This document shows, piece after piece, positions 1-9,024 of a stretch of 64,000 nucleotides of DNA (its first letter is position 1; each line of letters begins with the position of its first letter). This stretch comes from Chloroflexota bacterium (GTDB taxonomy: Bacteria > Chloroflexota > Dehalococcoidia > Lucifugimonadales > Lucifugimonadaceae): assembly GCA_027618835.1 (NCBI GenBank), contig JAQCHZ010000001.1:1-64000 (forward strand), read 5' to 3'. The translations under genes were made by a program, and so were the position numbers. The notes below the pieces were generated by a model. The model did not search any database. It worked only from the letters and a program-made list of their open reading frames with translations, and had not been told where the DNA came from.

Positions 1-237
1 CTTTGAAAAATTTCAGGTGAGACAAGGTGATTTGAGGTTAGTTGGGGCAGACCGAAACATACCCCCATCCAGCTGCTTGAACTCCCCCCGTTTTACTATT
101 AATCAGGCTTGCAGAGTGTTAAGGTGCAAAGACAACAGGAGTCGCCGTTACAGCACTCGGTTAGTCGGTAAAGTCGATACGAAGTTGGTCTACTTCAACT
201 AGAGTAGGGTCAGCAAGTGGGCTGTTTACAGCACACA
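1..237. other. Left edge with no recognised gene
   Basis: I see no convincing coding region or RNA. Short open frames exist but match nothing I know and have no clear ribosome binding site. The stretch ends where the tRNA-derived repeat at 238 begins, so it may be the far flank of an integrated or rearranged element. Confidence 0.4.
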
Positions 238-293
238 ACTCATAATCGATTGATCGCAGGTTCAAGTCCTGCCGGGCCCACCAACTAACCGTT
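238..293 (+). repeat. Inverted copy of the tRNA 3' half (att-like)
   Basis: These 56 nt match the 3' part of the tRNA at 876-952, from inside the anticodon loop through the CCA end and 10 nt beyond, with one mismatch at 253. The tRNA copy occupies 866-921 on the minus strand, so the two copies are inverted. No matching tRNA 5' half lies upstream of 238, so this is not a second tRNA gene. A 3'-half tRNA duplicate beside a tyrosine recombinase is typical of an attachment site. The inverted orientation is not what simple integration gives and suggests a later inversion or an assembly join. Confidence 0.75.
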
Positions 294-814
294 GACCAGT
301 CTTTCCGTCTACCCAGACGCTTGAGTTGTCCCAATCAGGGATGCTCATTGAGACGAGTTCACTCTCTCGCACTCCGGTGTCGAACAACACTGAGATGATG
401 GCGTGATTGCGTACGCCTTCCTTCGTAGAGACACGACACCATGCAATCAGCTTTCACCTCATCAACTGTGTAAGTAGGCTGTGGAGTGACCCGAAACTTT
501 GTGAGGCGGACAGGTCTACTTGGGTCACTGGTCAGTTCACCTTCATTGATTAGGAACTTGAAGAACCTGCCCAGTCCGATCTGTACTGCATGAATGGTCT
601 TTGGTGACAGTTGGCCCGTCAGCGATCTGACAAATTTCCTAATGTCATCGGAGGTGACTGATTTGGGGTCTACGGGTCGAGAGAATTCCCATAACCTTCT
701 AGTGTCACGGAGGTAGCAAGAGATGGTGTGTGGGCGTAGTCCATCAGCCTTCAAAGACAGATCAAATGACTCAAACATACGATCTTGAACGAGTGGTCTA
801 ACGGCGTTTTTCAC
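294..814 (-). pseudogene. Broken tyrosine recombinase (phage-type integrase)
   Basis: The minus-strand frame from 814 encodes a SAM-like N-terminal DNA-binding domain (about residues 10-110, with SLKADGLRPHTISCYLRDTR and KTIHAVQIGLGRFFKFL). Around 415-430 the frame shifts. The other frame continues with EGVRNHAIISVLFDTGVRES, which carries the first catalytic Arg of the tyrosine recombinase fold. It then runs straight into the tRNA-like repeat at 293 and ends at a TGA inside it. The C-terminal half with the H-x-x-R, H and Tyr residues is absent. It begins 52 nt from the tRNA CCA end in the usual integrase-tRNA arrangement. Family assignment is firm from the sequence; inactivity is inferred. 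Confidence 0.8.
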
Positions 815-875
815 GGTTTTACTCCTAAGCTAAGGAGTCGTCGAAACAGCTATGTTCAACCTGAAAACGGTTAGT

Positions 876-952
876 TGGTGGGCCCGGCAGGACTTGAACC
901 TGCGACCAATCGATTATGAGTCGATTGCTCTAACCAACTGAGCTACGGGCCC
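876..952 (-). tRNA. tRNA with CAT anticodon (Met elongator or Ile2)
   Basis: The reverse strand folds as a full cloverleaf: 7-bp acceptor stem GGGCCCG/CGGGCCC, D arm GCTCAGTTGGTTAGAGC, anticodon loop CTCATAA between ATCGA/TCGAT stems, variable loop TGGTC, T arm GCAGG TTCAAGT CCTGC, discriminator A and an encoded CCA. The anticodon is CAT. The first pair is G-C, so it is not a typical initiator tRNA. Elongator Met and lysidine-modified Ile2 cannot be separated by eye. Its 3' half is repeated in inverted orientation at 238-293. Confidence 0.95.
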
Positions 953-1160
953 CCGATAAGCGGTGAGGCGGTGCGGTTGCACTGCGACCAACACGCTTGG
1001 GCGACATTGATTCTCTCACGATAACCACCCTGAGTAACACTCCAATCGAATCACACCTCTAGTTATTTCGAAAACCATTGTGTGAACTAATCGCCATTGG
1101 TAAACTCTCTGCCGACAGCACGCCCACTAAGAATCATTTCGATCCACGAGGTCACTCCGC

Positions 1161-1721
1161 ATGTCGCACGTCATCAAATTCAGCTCCTTGCCCAAGCACT
1201 CTCGCTGGCTGCTCTTAGCACTCCTCGTAGGTGCCCTGTCGCTGGCAATGGCTTGCGGATCATCGGACTCGGACTCTGATTCAGACGGAACCGGAGACGC
1301 AGCGGCACCAGCGGCAGATGCCGCAGACGACGCCCTCGCAGAAGTGTCACGTGTCCTCAGCCCCGATAAGACCCTAACGTTCGAAGACTACGTGGCAGCG
1401 GGATGGAAGAAATCCAAGCAGTTCGACACCGATACCGTGCCGGAAGCAACCGACATTTGGTACGGATTCTTCAATGCGAAAGACATCGAAGTTCGCTTCT
1501 ACGATTCGCACGAGGTCGCCAAAACTGCCGGATTCGATAATGCGGCGGAAGCTATCGACCAAAGCTTCCGCGAGGGCGGTCAGTTCGGTTCAAGCAACCG
1601 TGGCGCAGGTTCGTCGGCCGTCACGAAATACAAGGCGTTCGCCGTGGTCGGAAACACCGTGATGCTCTGTGAACAGTCGGTCGATTCGTGCATAGCCCTC
1701 GCCGATGTTATCGGCGGCTAA
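1161..1721 (+). CDS. Lipoprotein of unknown function
   Basis: The 186-aa product starts with a lipoprotein signal peptide: charged N-region, hydrophobic LLLALLVGALSLAMA and lipobox cysteine at residue 32. A low-complexity Ser/Asp and Ala/Asp linker (about 33-60) follows, as is common after a lipidated cysteine. The folded part (about 70-186) is rich in aromatic and acidic residues and has one late cysteine pair (near CEQSVDSC). I do not recognise the domain. It should be anchored on the outer face of the cytoplasmic membrane. It stands alone, with a tRNA upstream on the other strand and convergent membrane-protein genes downstream. Confidence 0.75.
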   Translation: MSHVIKFSSLPKHSRWLLLALLVGALSLAMACGSSDSDSDSDGTGDAAAPAADAADDALAEVSRVLSPDKTLTFEDYVAAGWKKSKQFDTDTVPEATDIWYGFFNAKDIEVRFYDSHEVAKTAGFDNAAEAIDQSFREGGQFGSSNRGAGSSAVTKYKAFAVVGNTVMLCEQSVDSCIALADVIGG

Positions 1722-1758
1722 CCTAACGGGGCACCCCACAGTCGCTCGCCGGTCGCGC

Positions 1759-2553
1759 CTAAGCACCCGATTCTGGAAACACGGGCTCTCGCAGTGCTGC
1801 GTCCGGAGGCTGCACAAGTCTGTCGAATAGAAATTGGTGAATACCAAGCGACCCTGAGTGAACCGCAAACAACGCTATTACCGCCAGCACTACATTCAAA
1901 GTTAGAGCTTTCGTCAGGTGCGCCGAACTCCGCAATCCGCCAGCGAGTTTGACTCCGACCAATCCAATCAAAATCATTCCTGCCGCCGGCCAAATTCCAC
2001 GTTCCATCCCAGTTATTACGTAGGAAAACGTGGCGAATCCCCAGCCAAAGCCCTGGACCAGCGAAATTGAATCACTGTGCGGTATCTGTGCATCGGTGAT
2101 CGACATCCCAGTTGCTTCTAGCACCAAAATGTTTATCGGAATCAGAACTCCGAGTAGCCCAGTTAACAGGGCCGCGTAGCAAAGACCTATCAATACGTAC
2201 ATCGAAGCTATGAACGATCGTCGATAGTACGTCCCTGCCCATACGGCCACCCAAGATGCAATCGCACCAGCAATCAATCCAGACGGGGCTAGCTTCAGGA
2301 ATCCGGCGAGGTTCAGGCTGAACACGTCGTAACTCGCTCGTTGCCACGGTTGCGATGCTTGCGACACTCGGTCGATCAATTCGGGAATGGCGATTCGAGT
2401 CGACACATCGATGTACAGCGCAATCAATCCTACTGCGATGCCCAACGGCAGCAGCGCCCACATCAACCGTCGATTTAGCGCGTTTTCTAAACCTTTAAGC
2501 GCTTTCTCCATCGCAAACTGATCGTCGAGGGATTTCTCGAGTAACTGTTCCAT
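1759..2553 (-). CDS. Multi-pass membrane protein, paralog of next gene
   Basis: The product has an N-terminal soluble stretch with a basic end (LNRRLMW) and about six hydrophobic segments, including LLPLGIAVGLIALYI, LIAGAIASWVAVWAGTYY, VLIGLCYAALLTGLLGVLI and VVLAVIALFAVHSGSLG. I do not recognise the family. It is clearly related to the upstream gene: shared landmarks are LxPxNxxxLxxTGM, the ITGM...IW block and G-LGI-x-x-LFD near the C-terminus. The open frame extends to 2601, but the Met at 2553 has a GGAG motif about 5 nt upstream while the 2601 Met has none, so I prefer 264 aa. Both genes run in the same direction about 115 nt apart. Confidence 0.65.
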   Translation of the reverse strand: MEQLLEKSLDDQFAMEKALKGLENALNRRLMWALLPLGIAVGLIALYIDVSTRIAIPELIDRVSQASQPWQRASYDVFSLNLAGFLKLAPSGLIAGAIASWVAVWAGTYYRRSFIASMYVLIGLCYAALLTGLLGVLIPINILVLEATGMSITDAQIPHSDSISLVQGFGWGFATFSYVITGMERGIWPAAGMILIGLVGVKLAGGLRSSAHLTKALTLNVVLAVIALFAVHSGSLGIHQFLFDRLVQPPDAALREPVFPESGA

Positions 2554-2667
2554 ATCTGCTCCGATAAACGCAGATGATTCATGTTGTACAGGCGACAACA
2601 TGAATGAACATACAGCATTACGGAATTAGTCACATACAGAAGTGCAATTCAGTTGAGACGGAAGCTT

Positions 2668-3513
2668 CTAGCCGGTTTTTGTGATTCGGAACGAATCGAA
2701 CAGCATTTCGAAAATGCCGAGAGGACCGAACATTACAACCCAAACCACAACCAGACTCACCGCTGAAGTAATCGCCAGCGAACGAATCAAACTAAAACTG
2801 TCGCTGTTGGGACCGTTGAATTTGAACACACCGGCCGCAAGCAGTACCGAAGCGGCGCCGCCCCAAATAGCCTGCTTCATGCCTGTCATCGCATAAGTCA
2901 ACACGAAGAACGGAGTGCTCCAGATCCACGATGAAAATGCTTCACCAGCGGTGCTCTCCGAGAACGTCAGGCCGGTTATATCCAGAAGGAAAAGGTTGGC
3001 CGGTAGCAATGTACTTACCAATAGAGGCATAGTGACAGCGAAGATGATCGCGGTCATGAAATACGGGAGGATACGACCTTCCCTACCAGCTACTGAAGTG
3101 GCAATCAATCCTGCAATGAACATTGAAACTCCACCACCAATAATTGGGGCGAGTGAAAGTTTCAAGATGTGCGAGAAATTGGGACGCTCAAGCACGTACC
3201 GCCAGTCAGCATCGTCGATTGCTACAACAATATTGATGTACTGAACGATGAGGGCCATTGATATGCCGAACGGAATAATCGCAATAGCCATGCCCATGCG
3301 CCGACGTCGATCTTCTTCGAATCGATCTTCCTCGACGCGATCTCGTTGTACGTAGCTCTGGCGGAACGACGATGGCAGATCTGTTGGATGGTTGGTTTGC
3401 ATTGAATCAACGATAGCACTTACACTCGGGAAGTAGCTGTCAGATTCATGGCTAAATAAGTGACCTACGTCGGCATTAAATTCGGCTTTTTTTGCTCTCT
3501 GTAATCCGACCAT
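2668..3513 (-). CDS. Multi-pass membrane protein, paralog of previous gene
   Basis: Up to 281 aa. A hydrophilic N-terminal region of about 70 residues ends in a highly charged stretch (RDRVEEDRFEEDRRRR), followed by about six membrane segments. The membrane part aligns by eye with the downstream neighbour, including LLPANLFLLDITG and YAMTGMKQAIW. The start is uncertain: the 3513 Met has no visible ribosome binding site, and Met codons about 38 and 73 residues further in are alternatives. No enzymatic motif or substrate hint is visible. The pair looks like an old tandem duplication of an undescribed membrane family. Confidence 0.6.
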   Translation of the reverse strand: MVGLQRAKKAEFNADVGHLFSHESDSYFPSVSAIVDSMQTNHPTDLPSSFRQSYVQRDRVEEDRFEEDRRRRMGMAIAIIPFGISMALIVQYINIVVAIDDADWRYVLERPNFSHILKLSLAPIIGGGVSMFIAGLIATSVAGREGRILPYFMTAIIFAVTMPLLVSTLLPANLFLLDITGLTFSESTAGEAFSSWIWSTPFFVLTYAMTGMKQAIWGGAASVLLAAGVFKFNGPNSDSFSLIRSLAITSAVSLVVVWVVMFGPLGIFEMLFDSFRITKTG

Positions 3514-3632
3514 CTGGCGCCAACTGATGTGCTCAACGCTTCTTCGCTGCTACACTCCGCCCGATTCGCAATTTAAACGGTCATACAACCTTTGCTGAAA
3601 CCAAGCGCCAATTAAAACAAGGGCAACTCTCG

Positions 3633-4733
3633 ATGAAGATCACAGATGTACGACTGGAAATGTTCAAATGGCCACGGGCTATTCCGATCACTAATGGTCT
3701 GTATACGTACACCCACAATTTACTGAACATCGTTGTGATCGACACCGATGATCCCGACATTCAGGGAATCGGTCTCGCCGGTGGCATCGAGGCAACACCT
3801 GAAGTCGGACTGGCGTTCGTCGAACACTTCAAGAAGGGTCTGATCGGACAAGACCCGCTTAACAACGAGGCACTTTGGCACGCCATGTGGCGACCCAAGC
3901 TGGTTGGTCGACGCGGAATTTCAACCCGCATCATCGGTGGTATCGATATCGCCCTTTGGGACATCAAGGGCAAAGTCGCAAATATGCCCGTCTACAAGTT
4001 GCTCGGTGGCTTCACCAACAAGGTCGATACCTACATCGCTGGCGGCTACTACGAAGAAGGCAAAGGCCTCAAAGAGCTTGCTAATGAGATGGAAGATAAC
4101 GTCGAACTTGGCGCACGGGCTGTGAAGATCAAGGTCGGCGCAGTATCGATCAACGAAGACATCGAACGAGTGCGAGTTTGTCGAGAAACTATCGGACCTG
4201 ATGTTCGTTTGATGGTCGACGCCAACAACGCTTACCGGCACTACCAGGCGATCGAATTCGCTCGAAAAGCCGAACAATATGATCTGTTCTGGTTTGAAGA
4301 ACCAGTGGAGCCCGACGACTACATTGGCCAAGCGGAGATCACCCGCGCAACTTCTGTGCCCATCGCCGCTGGTGAGAACGAATACACCCGCTACGGCTTC
4401 AGGGACATGATCAACGCCCGAGCCGTGGATATTCTTCAGCCCGATGCATTGATTCTCGGCGGAATCACTGAATTTATGAAAGTAGCGGCGCTTGCTCAGG
4501 CGAACGATCTCGATGTCGCCCCGCACGGTGCTCAAGAGGTTCACATACACCTCGTTGCCGCTATTCCGAACGGTCTCATCCTCGAGTACTACCGCGAGTC
4601 GGTGAACCCGATGCACGGCAAAGTCTGGGAGCACGAACTGGTAATCGAGGACGGATACGTCATCGCCCCCGAGTTACCCGGACTAGGACTGACCCCAAAA
4701 TGGGACACGCTTGCTGAATACAGGGTTGGATAA
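3633..4733 (+). CDS. Enolase-superfamily enzyme, mandelate racemase type
   Basis: A 366-aa member of the mandelate racemase/muconate lactonizing enzyme group. Residues 1-115 form the capping domain; the barrel carries the catalytic set. Visible are K165-x-K167 (KIKVG), metal ligands D196 (VDANNAY), E222 (FEEPVEPD) and E248 (AGENEYTR), and an H298/D271 pair (APHG; LQPDALILGG) typical of mandelate racemase-type acid sugar dehydratases or racemases. The likely reaction is proton abstraction next to a carboxylate of a sugar acid or similar; the substrate cannot be read. It resembles the gene at 62296-63408 more closely than the one at 53644. The next gene on this strand begins a molybdenum hydroxylase set. 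Confidence 0.9.
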   Translation: MKITDVRLEMFKWPRAIPITNGLYTYTHNLLNIVVIDTDDPDIQGIGLAGGIEATPEVGLAFVEHFKKGLIGQDPLNNEALWHAMWRPKLVGRRGISTRIIGGIDIALWDIKGKVANMPVYKLLGGFTNKVDTYIAGGYYEEGKGLKELANEMEDNVELGARAVKIKVGAVSINEDIERVRVCRETIGPDVRLMVDANNAYRHYQAIEFARKAEQYDLFWFEEPVEPDDYIGQAEITRATSVPIAAGENEYTRYGFRDMINARAVDILQPDALILGGITEFMKVAALAQANDLDVAPHGAQEVHIHLVAAIPNGLILEYYRESVNPMHGKVWEHELVIEDGYVIAPELPGLGLTPKWDTLAEYRVG

Positions 4734-4840
4734 GGCGTACAATCTCGCCCGAACGAGCGTTTTTGTCTGCGTCATTTCTGTAACAACGAAATCACGCAGG
4801 CACAAGCAATCGCACGCAAATATTGGAGTAGCACGGACGA

Positions 4841-5692
4841 ATGCCGAATTTTGATTACGAAGCGCCAACCTCGCTAGCGAGTGCGCTTGAGCTATTAGCC
4901 CGCCCCGGCGAGGTGCGACCGCTCTCGGGCGGCACCGACATCATCGACCAGCTGAAGAGCAACCGACGTCATGCCGATCTCGTTGTCGACTTAAAGCGAG
5001 TTCCGGAACTGCTTACCCTGGAATCGAACGGCTCAGGCTTGCGAATCGGATCCGCCGTGTCGTGCACTGAAGTTCACAAGTACACAGCGGAAAAGGGCGG
5101 CTTCCCTGCCCTCTCAGAATCGACCGAACTTGTCGGTTCGATTCATATTCAGAACCGTGCAACCGTCGGCGGCAACCTATGTAACGCCGCTCCATCTGCC
5201 GACACGATTCCCGCTCTCCTCATCCACGAAGCGGTCGCACACACTGCTAACGCTTCAGGTGGACGCGAAATACCGCTGATAGATTTCTTTGCGGGTCCGG
5301 GTCAAACTGTTCTTGAAAAGGGCGAAATTCTCAAAGAGCTCGTGCTTCCTGCCCCTTCGAACAATACTGCTTCGGCTTACTTGCGATTCATTCCACGAAA
5401 CGAGATGGACATCGCAGTCGCCGGTGTGGGATGACTCATTGAGGTCGATCCCTCTACCAAGGTCGTCACCAAAGCTCGAATCGCTCTTGCATCTGTAGCA
5501 CCGACTCCAGTTCGGGCATATGCAGCGGAAGAGTTCCTCGAAGGCACCGTGATCGATGCAGCGGCGATCGACAAGACGGCCGACCTAGCTGTCGGTTCCG
5601 CCGTTCCGATCACCGACGTACGTGGATCAGCCGAATACCGAAAAGAATTGATCCGAGTTCTCACGAAACGAACTCTAAATATCTGCCTGTAG
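4841..5692 (+). pseudogene. CoxM-like FAD subunit with in-frame TGA
   Basis: Read through one TGA at 5432-5434, this frame encodes 283 codons, the normal size for the FAD-binding medium subunit of aerobic CO dehydrogenase/xanthine dehydrogenase-type enzymes. The N-terminal FAD motifs are present: LSGGTDIIDQLK near residue 28 and RATVGGNLCNAAPSADT near residue 107. The C-terminal CO-dehydrogenase flavoprotein domain (SVAPTPVRAYAAEEFLEG, then DVRGSAEYRKELIRVLTKR) continues in the same frame after the stop. The stop sits at GVG-stop-LIEVD, not at a redox residue, so a nonsense mutation or base error is likelier than selenocysteine. The FeS subunit gene starts 12 nt downstream. No catalytic large subunit is present in the window. 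Confidence 0.8.
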
Positions 5693-5704
5693 CGACTCGC
5701 CTAA

Positions 5705-6181
5705 ATGAGCAAGAAACAGATCAAAACTACAGTGAACGGTGTTGATCACGAAATTCTCGTTGATTCAACTTGGACGCTTCTCGAAACTCTTCGAGATCAG
5801 CTGAAGCTGACAGGAACTAAAGAAGGCTGCTCAAACGGCAACTGCGGTGCTTGCACCGTGATGGTCGATGGCAAGTCGTCGTGCTCATGCCTCATTCTCG
5901 CACCTGAAATCAACGGTCGGGAAGTAACAACCGTCGAAGGTCTCGCCGACCACGGCCATCTCTCGCCGGTTCAGGACGCATTTGTAGAAAACTCTGGACT
6001 TCAGTGTGGCTTCTGCACACCGGGTTTCATGATCGCAACAACAGCGTTGCTCAACGAAAACCCGCATCCCAGCGAGAACGAAATTCGACTCAAGCTGGCA
6101 GGCAACCTTTGTCGCTGCACCGGCTACGACAAGATCGTTCGTTCTGTTCAAGATGCAGCCGAACGCCTAAGCAAAGCTTAA
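5705..6181 (+). CDS. [2Fe-2S] small subunit of a molybdenum hydroxylase (CoxS-like)
   Basis: The 158-aa product has the two-domain layout of CoxS/XdhA-type electron-transfer subunits. The N-terminal plant-ferredoxin-like domain binds one [2Fe-2S] cluster through C42, C47, C50 and C62. The C-terminal helical domain binds the second through C101, C104, C136 and C138 ([10 protein letters not shown] and [10 protein letters not shown]). It passes electrons from the molybdenum centre to the FAD subunit. It directly follows the FAD subunit gene, as in many CO-dehydrogenase-family operons, but the molybdopterin-binding large subunit is not next to it. XdhC and a MobA-like gene lie 1.7 kb downstream. 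Confidence 0.92.
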   Translation: MSKKQIKTTVNGVDHEILVDSTWTLLETLRDQLKLTGTKEGCSNGNCGACTVMVDGKSSCSCLILAPEINGREVTTVEGLADHGHLSPVQDAFVENSGLQCGFCTPGFMIATTALLNENPHPSENEIRLKLAGNLCRCTGYDKIVRSVQDAAERLSKA

Positions 6182-6220
6182 GTTTGAATTCGTTGGCAGT
6201 TAGCCCGTCGGCCTAAGCTC

Positions 6221-6490
6221 TCACGACCCCAGTGCGTGCTCGCGCTCGCCTGTTTCTAGAGCTGTTTGGATGCTCTTGATCAACCGTTTTGCCGACTCAG
6301 CGCTGATCTCGACAGCAACACGTCCTTCGGGCTTGTCGTGATTCTTCACGAAGTCGATCACAAATGCGTGATCCAAGGGTGCGTCGTATGGGTGATCGTA
6401 GTAGACGTTCGCCTGGGCAAGCTTGAACCAGCCATCAGGACCTTTCGCCGAACCTTCCATCTCTGCTTTTTCGATAATCCAAGTACACAT
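6221..6490 (-). CDS. Small DUF6295-like protein
   Basis: An 89-aa protein starting MCTWIIEKAEMEGSAKGPDG with a conserved-looking core (GWFKLAQANVYYDHPYDAP, then HAFVIDFV) and a helical C-terminus (AVEISAESAKRLIKSIQTAL). The pattern fits the small uncharacterised DUF6295 family as I remember it. There is no signal peptide or membrane segment, so it is probably cytoplasmic. It faces the molybdenum hydroxylase genes and diverges from the small gene at 6646. Biochemical function is unknown. Confidence 0.7.
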   Translation of the reverse strand: MCTWIIEKAEMEGSAKGPDGWFKLAQANVYYDHPYDAPLDHAFVIDFVKNHDKPEGRVAVEISAESAKRLIKSIQTALETGEREHALGS

Positions 6491-6645
6491 TTACATTCTC
6501 TTTCTAAAAATTGAATCTAATCCAGATTCAATGCATCTCATATGTCCGGCGAGTCAGTACATTTGCCAGAAGATTTTTATTTCTTTTAATCGATTTTTAT
6601 CGATCATCAGATCGAGACAATGATGCCCTCCAAAGGAGCTCTCAA

Positions 6646-6891
6646 ATGGCGATGACGATTCCTTGTGCTGATATGGGATACTCCTGCGGTTACGGAGTTT
6701 CTGGTGATTCGATGGATCAGATCCTTAGCGGAATCAAGCATCATTCGCTGGAGTTTCACGACTACACCTAAGAAGAACTCGAAAAAATCGATGCTGTCGA
6801 GCAGTTGAAAGGTGCAATTCGCCAAGCATCACGCCCTGGCGAATCTCGTACTCCACGCGACGAGAGCGACCGAAACATCGTTCCCCATTAG
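6646..6891 (+). pseudogene. DUF1059-like small protein with in-frame TAA
   Basis: A strong ribosome binding site (AAAGGAG, 7 nt before the ATG) precedes MAMTIPCADMGYSCGYGVSG, which has the C-x-D-[ML]-G-x-x-C signature of small DUF1059 proteins. After 41 codons comes TAA at 6769-6771 (EFHDYT-stop-EELEKIDAVEQLKGAI). The same frame continues 39 more codons with acidic, helix-like content to a TAG at 6889. The DUF1059 core is about 55-60 residues, so the stop probably removes its last part. Alternatively the protein simply ends at residue 41. Function of the family is not known to me. Confidence 0.55.
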
Positions 6892-6893
6892 GT

Positions 6894-7639
6894 TCAAAGC
6901 TTCGCTCCGAAGAACTTGAACACCTCGGCCCATGCTTCTTTAGCTTGGACCGGTCGAAACCCGGGTCGATCAGTCGCGAAGAAGCCGTGTCCAGCTCCTT
7001 CGTAACGATGAAACTCGTAGTCAACACCATGCTTCTTTAGTTCCGATTCAGTCGCGTCAACTTGTTCAGGAGTTGGCGCCCCATCGTCCTGACCAAATAT
7101 GCCAAGAATAGGAATCGATATGTTCGGCGTGTAGTCGATCGGCGCAACGGGTTGCAGCTCAGTTATATCCTCGGGCTTTGCTATTACGCGCCCACCCCAG
7201 CAATCCACGCAGCGTCGATCGTGTCCATACGCCCTGCTGCGAGATACGTCTGGCGACCACCCGAGCAGAATCCGATCATCCTGGTTTTACCTGAGTAATA
7301 AGGCAACCGACTCAGATACGTAGCAGAACCTTCTGCGTCTCCAATAAACCGATCGTCGGGAACTCCCCCTGCCGATCGTGAAATAGCCGCCGCATCGTCT
7401 GGAGCAGCGTCAGGAGCCTCCCGGTAGTGGAGATTCGGCATAACTGCTACGTAGCCATGGTGAGCAAAACGACGAGTGATCTCTTTCGTTGCTTCGTCCC
7501 AGCCTGGCATGTGATGAATCACAATTACGCCCGGATAAGGTCCATGTCCAAGTGGTCGAGCCATATACGCGTTGATAATGTCGCCATTGGCACCCGGATA
7601 TGTGAGCGTCTCAGCGAGCAAACCTTCGTAATTTGGCAT
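6894..7639 (-). pseudogene. Dienelactone hydrolase family protein with a frameshift
   Basis: The frame from 7639 encodes the first 147 residues of an alpha/beta hydrolase of the dienelactone hydrolase family, with nucleophile elbow GFCSGG (C125) and the early IHHMPGWDEATKEITRRFA block. Near 7205 the frame is lost. The overlapping frame (VDCWGGRVIA onward to 6894) gives the rest, including the Asp (FGQDDGAPTP) and His (GAGHGFF) of the Cys-His-Asp triad. A single missing base joins DAA to VDCWGG cleanly. Total length when repaired is about 248 aa, normal for the family. It could be a true pseudogene or a sequencing error. Substrates of the family are lactones and esters. Confidence 0.85.
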
Positions 7640-7697
7640 TCAGCCCTCCTGCACGTATTACCCAACGATCTGAGTTGTTCATTGGCGAAAATCGGAC

Positions 7698-7746
7698 ATT
7701 ACCACATACTCGACCGAAAGCAGGATTCATACTTGAATGTGGTAAT
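7698..7746. repeat. 10-bp perfect inverted repeat
   Basis: ATTACCACAT (7698-7707) and ATGTGGTAAT (7737-7746) are perfect inverted arms separated by 29 nt. They lie in the intergenic space between the divergent dienelactone hydrolase and XdhC-like genes. They could be paired operator half-sites or a weak hairpin; nothing in the sequence decides. Confidence 0.4.
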
Positions 7747-7853
7747 CTGGTTCCCATGCAGAATCGACGACCTCAGTAAAATTGCGTAAGCATCTTCGGG
7801 GTCGTAACCCGCATCTAATCCGTACACAACTTCAACTAAACGCCGAGTAACAA

Positions 7854-9023
7854 ATGGAACAGGTATTTCGAGCCGCATCCGATGAAATAACGGCTGGTAA
7901 CGACATGGTTGTCGCAACCGTAGTCAAAACCTCCGGTTCAACGCCACAGAAACCAGGCGCAAAGCTGCTCGTCCGAGCCGATGGCTCAGGCGTGGGCACG
8001 CTGGGCGGCGGTTGCGTCGAAGGTGACATTTGGTTCGCGTCGTCACAGTTGCTGTCGAGTGGCGGGGTCGCTGAAATGCGCGACTACGAACTCAATGAAG
8101 AACTTGCAGCTGAAGACGGACTCGTTTGCGGTGGCACGATGTACTTCTTGCTCGACCCGCTACGCAAGTCAGATTCTTCGAATCCTGCCAAAGATTTCAA
8201 CAAAGAAGTCATCGCCGCCTACGAGGGTGGAGCACCAGTTGCGGTCGCCAGTCTGATGAAAGCTCCCGACGGTTCAGGACTTCCTGTCGGCGCAAAGTTA
8301 TTGATCCGTGAGAACGGATCTACTTCTGGCTCGCTCGGCGACGAAAAGCTCGACTCGAACGCCATAAACAACGCTCGTAACCTTATGGCGATGGGCAAGA
8401 ACGACTACATCACGGCCGAATCAGGTGCGGAGTACTTCGTCGAGGCATACACCACTCCTCCGACTCTCGTTCTCGCCGGTGGCGGTCATGTTTCCAAGGC
8501 GATCGCAGGAATCGCTTCGTCTCTCGGTTTCCGCATATTCATAATCGACGACCGTGAAGATTTCTCTAATCCAACTCGCTTCCCTGAAGCCGAACAGACG
8601 ATTGTTTCCGACTACGGATCAGCCTTCAAGAAGCTACCAATCGGAACAAACTCGTTCATCGTGATCGCAACTCGCGGTCATCGCTACGACGCGTCGGCGA
8701 CTGCGGCAGCAATGCGAACATCGGCCAGTTACGTCGGGCTGCTCGGCAGCAAGCGAAAGACAATTCTCATATTTGAAGAACTGTTCGCCGATGGCTTCAC
8801 TATGGAAGAAGTCCAAAACGTGCGCTCCCCTATCGGTCTGAACATTTCGGCGAGAACTCCTGAAGAAATCGCTCTTTCGATCATGGCCGAAATCGTTGGA
8901 TTCCGACTCGGAGGCGATGGCGGAACCCTCAAGCTCAACCAACGCCTCATCGATAAAGCTGCCGAAAAGGCAGACCTTCGCCCAGAAAAAGCCTCGACCG
9001 CCGAAGCTGTAGGCGCTGACTAG
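7854..9023 (+). CDS. XdhC/CoxF family molybdenum-enzyme maturation protein
   Basis: The 389-aa product has the N-terminal XdhC_CoxI domain (VVATVVKTSGSTPQKPGAKL then GTLGGGCVEGDI, about 20-60) and a C-terminal Rossmann-type domain (LVLAGGGHVSKAIAGIASSL near 205; FIIDDREDFSNPTRFPEA). It ends in a glycine-rich AEIVGFRLGGDGG helix. Members bind molybdenum cofactor and support its sulfuration and insertion into xanthine- or CO-dehydrogenase-type enzymes. It lies 1 nt from the MobA-like gene, so the two are almost surely co-transcribed. They fit the nearby hydroxylase subunits, though the catalytic subunit they would serve is not in the window. Confidence 0.9.
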   Translation: MEQVFRAASDEITAGNDMVVATVVKTSGSTPQKPGAKLLVRADGSGVGTLGGGCVEGDIWFASSQLLSSGGVAEMRDYELNEELAAEDGLVCGGTMYFLLDPLRKSDSSNPAKDFNKEVIAAYEGGAPVAVASLMKAPDGSGLPVGAKLLIRENGSTSGSLGDEKLDSNAINNARNLMAMGKNDYITAESGAEYFVEAYTTPPTLVLAGGGHVSKAIAGIASSLGFRIFIIDDREDFSNPTRFPEAEQTIVSDYGSAFKKLPIGTNSFIVIATRGHRYDASATAAAMRTSASYVGLLGSKRKTILIFEELFADGFTMEEVQNVRSPIGLNISARTPEEIALSIMAEIVGFRLGGDGGTLKLNQRLIDKAAEKADLRPEKASTAEAVGAD

Positions 9024-9024
9024 C

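Noticed and set aside
238-293. A second tRNA gene on the plus strand
   Set aside because: Only the 3' half is present; the sequence upstream cannot form the acceptor, D or anticodon pairing.
4841-5692. TGA in the CoxM-like gene as selenocysteine
   Set aside because: The stop is at GVG-stop-LIEVD, not a redox or catalytic residue, the family has no cysteine requirement there, and the hairpin after it is weak and too close.
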